Origin: an uncultured Acidimicrobiaceae bacterium
GTDB taxonomy: Bacteria > Actinomycetota > Acidimicrobiia > Acidimicrobiales > Bog-793
NCBI GenBank assembly: GCA_903907185.1
Contig: CAIVND010000017.1
Coordinates: 1 to 6,023, forward strand
Direction: 5' to 3'
Length of the DNA: 6,023 nt
Shown: positions 4,410-6,023 of the stretch, in pieces
How positions within the stretch are numbered: position 1 is the stretch's first letter
Layout of the letters: each line of letters begins with the position of its first letter
Notes under the pieces: generated by a model
Database searches by the model: none
Told to the model about the DNA's origin: nothing
What the model saw: only the letters and a program-made list of their open reading frames with translations
Made by a program: the position numbers and the translations under genes

Positions 4410-5608
4410 AGCCTCTGCCGATACGGACATACCGTCAGCGCCGACGCGCGAGGGCACGTCTCGTCGTTGCTGTACTAGCGGTTGGACTTTTGGTTGGTCT
4501 CATCGTCTTGGTCACTGGTGGCTCGTCGAAGCAAAAAAGTCCACTCGTGCCTGGTGCCTCGGCGACGAAGCCCGCTTTGATCGCCGTTGTCACGGAGATT
4601 GGCACGGGATCTTCACTCGAGACCGGCAGTGGGGCGAGAGTTATTGACCTTCGCACACCGTCTTCTACGCGCAGCAACGAGGTTCATGTTGGCATCTTTC
4701 CCGACGCGGTGGTTATCTCGCCCGATCATCTCACGGCGTACGTAACGAGCTACTCGTCAAATTCGGTTACACCGATCGATCTTCTGACCGATCGTCCAGG
4801 CAAGGCAATTCCCGCGGGACCGGGCCCGGCGGGCATTGCAATCACCCCAAATGGTCGTACTGCCTATGTCACCGATGCCGGTAGCTCGCCTTTGGGTAAT
4901 ACCGTGACACCGATCGATCTCAAGACCAAAAAACCACTGCGTGCTATCCACGTTGGGTTCGGGCCAGAGGGTATCGCCATCACCCCAGATGGCAGAACCG
5001 CTTTTGTGGCGAATACCGGAGCGATCGTTGCTGGTCAGGTTGGAGAGACTGGTCACACGGTCACACCGATCAACCTTTTGACCAATAAGGCGAAGAGGCC
5101 GATTCAAGTTGGGAACGCTCCGATTGCGGTCGCAGTGAGCCCAGATGGGTCTACTGCCTTTGTTGTCAACTACAACTCGGGCAGCTTGACGCCGATCTCG
5201 GTGGCAGCAGATACGCCGGGTACACCGATTCCTGTCTCAGGTGCCCCTCAAGCGATCGTTGCGGTAAGGGCAAAGAATCAGGTACTTGTAGCGAGTGCCG
5301 AGAGCGGAGGCAGAGATACGTTGATGACCGTCTCGGTTGCAACCCAGGCGGTAACTCGTTCGATCAACGTGCCTGCAAACCCCACCTCCCTCGACGTCAC
5401 TTCGGATTCAAAGACCGCTTGGATCGTCGCGAATGGTGCCAATGAACTGGTGAGTGTCAACCTCGCAACCGGAGTCGTCGACAGCGCCCACGCGATCGCC
5501 CTTCCAAAGGGACCTTACGCAGTAGCGATCGGCACCATTGCATCGAGCACCGCGAACAAGCTCTTCGCGCCGATCAAGAAGAGGTCGGCTTCGACGAAGA
5601 ACCGTTAG
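4379..5608 (+). CDS. Membrane-anchored YVTN/YncE-like beta-propeller protein
   Basis: With GTG 4379 the protein has 409 residues. A basic stretch (RTYRQRRRARAR, 16-27) precedes one hydrophobic segment (~28-47, LVVAVLAVGLLVGLIVLVTGG), so it is a signal anchor or uncleaved signal, with the rest probably outside the membrane. No lipobox cysteine is present. Seven repeats spaced 42-52 residues follow, centred on ID/IN/IS-type strands near residues 89, 133, 179, 231, 273, 318 and 360. Strands such as GIAITPDGRTAFVANT and the VTPIDL motif are typical of YVTN-type propellers. Ligand and role are unknown; relatives act as binding or scaffold proteins. The start is uncertain. TTG 4406 overlaps the ridA-like stop as TTGA and gives a cleaner n-region (MKPLPIRTYRQRRR), and neither start has a clear Shine-Dalgarno. 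The C-terminus is lysine/arginine rich. Confidence 0.85.
   Translation: MGLSSSGKSLKPLPIRTYRQRRRARARLVVAVLAVGLLVGLIVLVTGGSSKQKSPLVPGASATKPALIAVVTEIGTGSSLETGSGARVIDLRTPSSTRSNEVHVGIFPDAVVISPDHLTAYVTSYSSNSVTPIDLLTDRPGKAIPAGPGPAGIAITPNGRTAYVTDAGSSPLGNTVTPIDLKTKKPLRAIHVGFGPEGIAITPDGRTAFVANTGAIVAGQVGETGHTVTPINLLTNKAKRPIQVGNAPIAVAVSPDGSTAFVVNYNSGSLTPISVAADTPGTPIPVSGAPQAIVAVRAKNQVLVASAESGGRDTLMTVSVATQAVTRSINVPANPTSLDVTSDSKTAWIVANGANELVSVNLATGVVDSAHAIALPKGPYAVAIGTIASSTANKLFAPIKKRSASTKNR
4643..5461 (+). repeat. Seven tandem beta-propeller blade repeats within the YncE-like gene
   Basis: Successive blade cores are spaced 44, 46, 52, 42, 45 and 42 codons, enough for one seven-bladed ring. Blades 2 and 3 still share an identical 14-mer, ACACCGATCGATCT (4769-4782 and 4907-4920), exactly 138 bases apart, and blade 4 has a related version. 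This suggests fairly recent internal duplication or homogenisation. Blades 6 and 7 have diverged and lost the TPI signature. Confidence 0.7.
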
Positions 5609-5651
5609 AGGTCGAGGCCGAGAGGTCTGTTAATTCGGAGATTTCGTCAGG

Positions 5652-6023
5652 TCAGAGCTTCCAGCGCGATCGACCAAATCGATAACCGACGCTTCGAACG
5701 GTCTCAATCAGCACTGCGTGTTCCTCACCGAGTTTTGCCCGCAGTCTTCGAACGTGTACATCAACGGTCCGAGCACCGCCGTAGTACTCATAGCCCCAGA
5801 CACGAGAGAGCAGTGTCTCGCGTGTGAAGACCTTTCCCGGGTGCGAGGCGAGAAAGCGGAGCAATTCGTACTCCATAAAGGTGAGGTCGAGAGGGTTTCC
5901 ATCGATTACCGCTTGGTAGGTCTCTGGGTTCAGGGCGAGTGGGCCGTAGGTGATGACGTCGTTGTTCTGTGTCTTCATCGACCGTCGAAGCAGATGAGTG
6001 AGACGTGCATCGAGCTCTTCATC
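5652..6023 (-). CDS. OmpR/PhoB-family response regulator, C-terminal DNA-binding half (5' end outside window)
   Basis: The frame is open from the window edge to a TGA (complement of 5652-5654), 123 residues. The ATG at 5978 is probably internal, because the upstream codons encode DEELDARLTHLLRRS, the usual end of a receiver domain plus linker. The rest is a winged helix: YGPLALNPETYQAVIDGNPLDLTFMEYELL, then HPGKVFTRETLLSRVWGYEYYGGARTV, the recognition helix VDVHVRRLRAKLG, and the wing TVRSVGYRFG. It would bind DNA as a dimer, usually at direct repeats. The YYGGARTVDVHVRRL style and the long linker recall actinobacterial GlnR, a nitrogen regulator, but related regulators share this domain and the receiver is not visible. 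It converges with the propeller gene across a 43-base gap with no clear terminator. Confidence 0.9.
   Translation of the reverse strand, partial: DEELDARLTHLLRRSMKTQNNDVITYGPLALNPETYQAVIDGNPLDLTFMEYELLRFLASHPGKVFTRETLLSRVWGYEYYGGARTVDVHVRRLRAKLGEEHAVLIETVRSVGYRFGRSRWKL

Noticed and set aside
4757..5107. 116-codon minus-strand frame with repeated IDRC-type motifs
   Set aside because: The periodicity is the reverse complement of the propeller repeats, not an independent gene.
1..6023. Mobile element, prophage, CRISPR or defence system
   Set aside because: No transposase or integrase motifs, no evenly spaced direct repeats and no duplication of the tRNA 3' end elsewhere in the window were found. 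All recognisable genes are housekeeping-type.

Overview
The window looks like ordinary chromosomal DNA from a free-living actinobacterium with moderate GC (mid-50s % by eye). The protein styles point to class Acidimicrobiia, perhaps near Ferrimicrobium or Acidithrix: an orphan receiver ending in a VLLLLD/KPLDP pattern, a GlnR/PhoB-like winged helix with a YYGGARTVDVHVRRLRAKLG core, and a propeller with VTPIDL repeats. The lineage is inference from protein style, not a database result. I see no transposase, integrase, phage gene, CRISPR array or restriction system.

Layout. Positions 1-558 (+) are the 3' end of a multi-pass membrane protein, probably a GT-C type glycosyltransferase. A 218-base gap follows, then a tRNA-Pro(CGG) on the minus strand with its CCA encoded (777-853). 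Next on the minus strand is a stand-alone response-regulator receiver (949-1374). It is divergent from a plus-strand metallo-beta-lactamase-fold hydrolase of the LACTB2 type (1479-2360). Both divergent genes lack a clear Shine-Dalgarno and have a TANNNT hexamer 6-7 bases before the start codon, which suggests leaderless mRNAs. The hydrolase converges with mrp (2390-3589, minus), an Fe-S carrier ATPase with an N-terminal MIP18-type domain.

From position 3649 a plus-strand cluster runs away from mrp: an A-type Fe-S carrier (HesB/IscA/ErpA family), a RidA-family enamine/imine deaminase, and a membrane-anchored YVTN/YncE-like beta-propeller that overlaps the ridA-like gene. The window closes with the C-terminal half of a minus-strand OmpR/PhoB-family regulator (5652-6023, truncated by the window edge).

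How the genes fit together. The mrp / A-type carrier pair is a coherent Fe-S cluster handling module read from one divergent control region. That region holds a perfect 9-bp inverted repeat with arm centres 32 bp apart and a possible 12-codon leader ORF whose stop overlaps the carrier's GTG start. RidA detoxifies reactive enamines made by PLP enzymes, so its place beside Fe-S genes fits a metabolite/protein-damage theme. The link of the extracytoplasmic propeller to these genes is unknown. No undescribed multi-gene system is evident. The points most worth a second look are the two divergent control regions, the atypical receiver, the Mrp that lacks the usual CxxC pair, and the high density of CGATCG.
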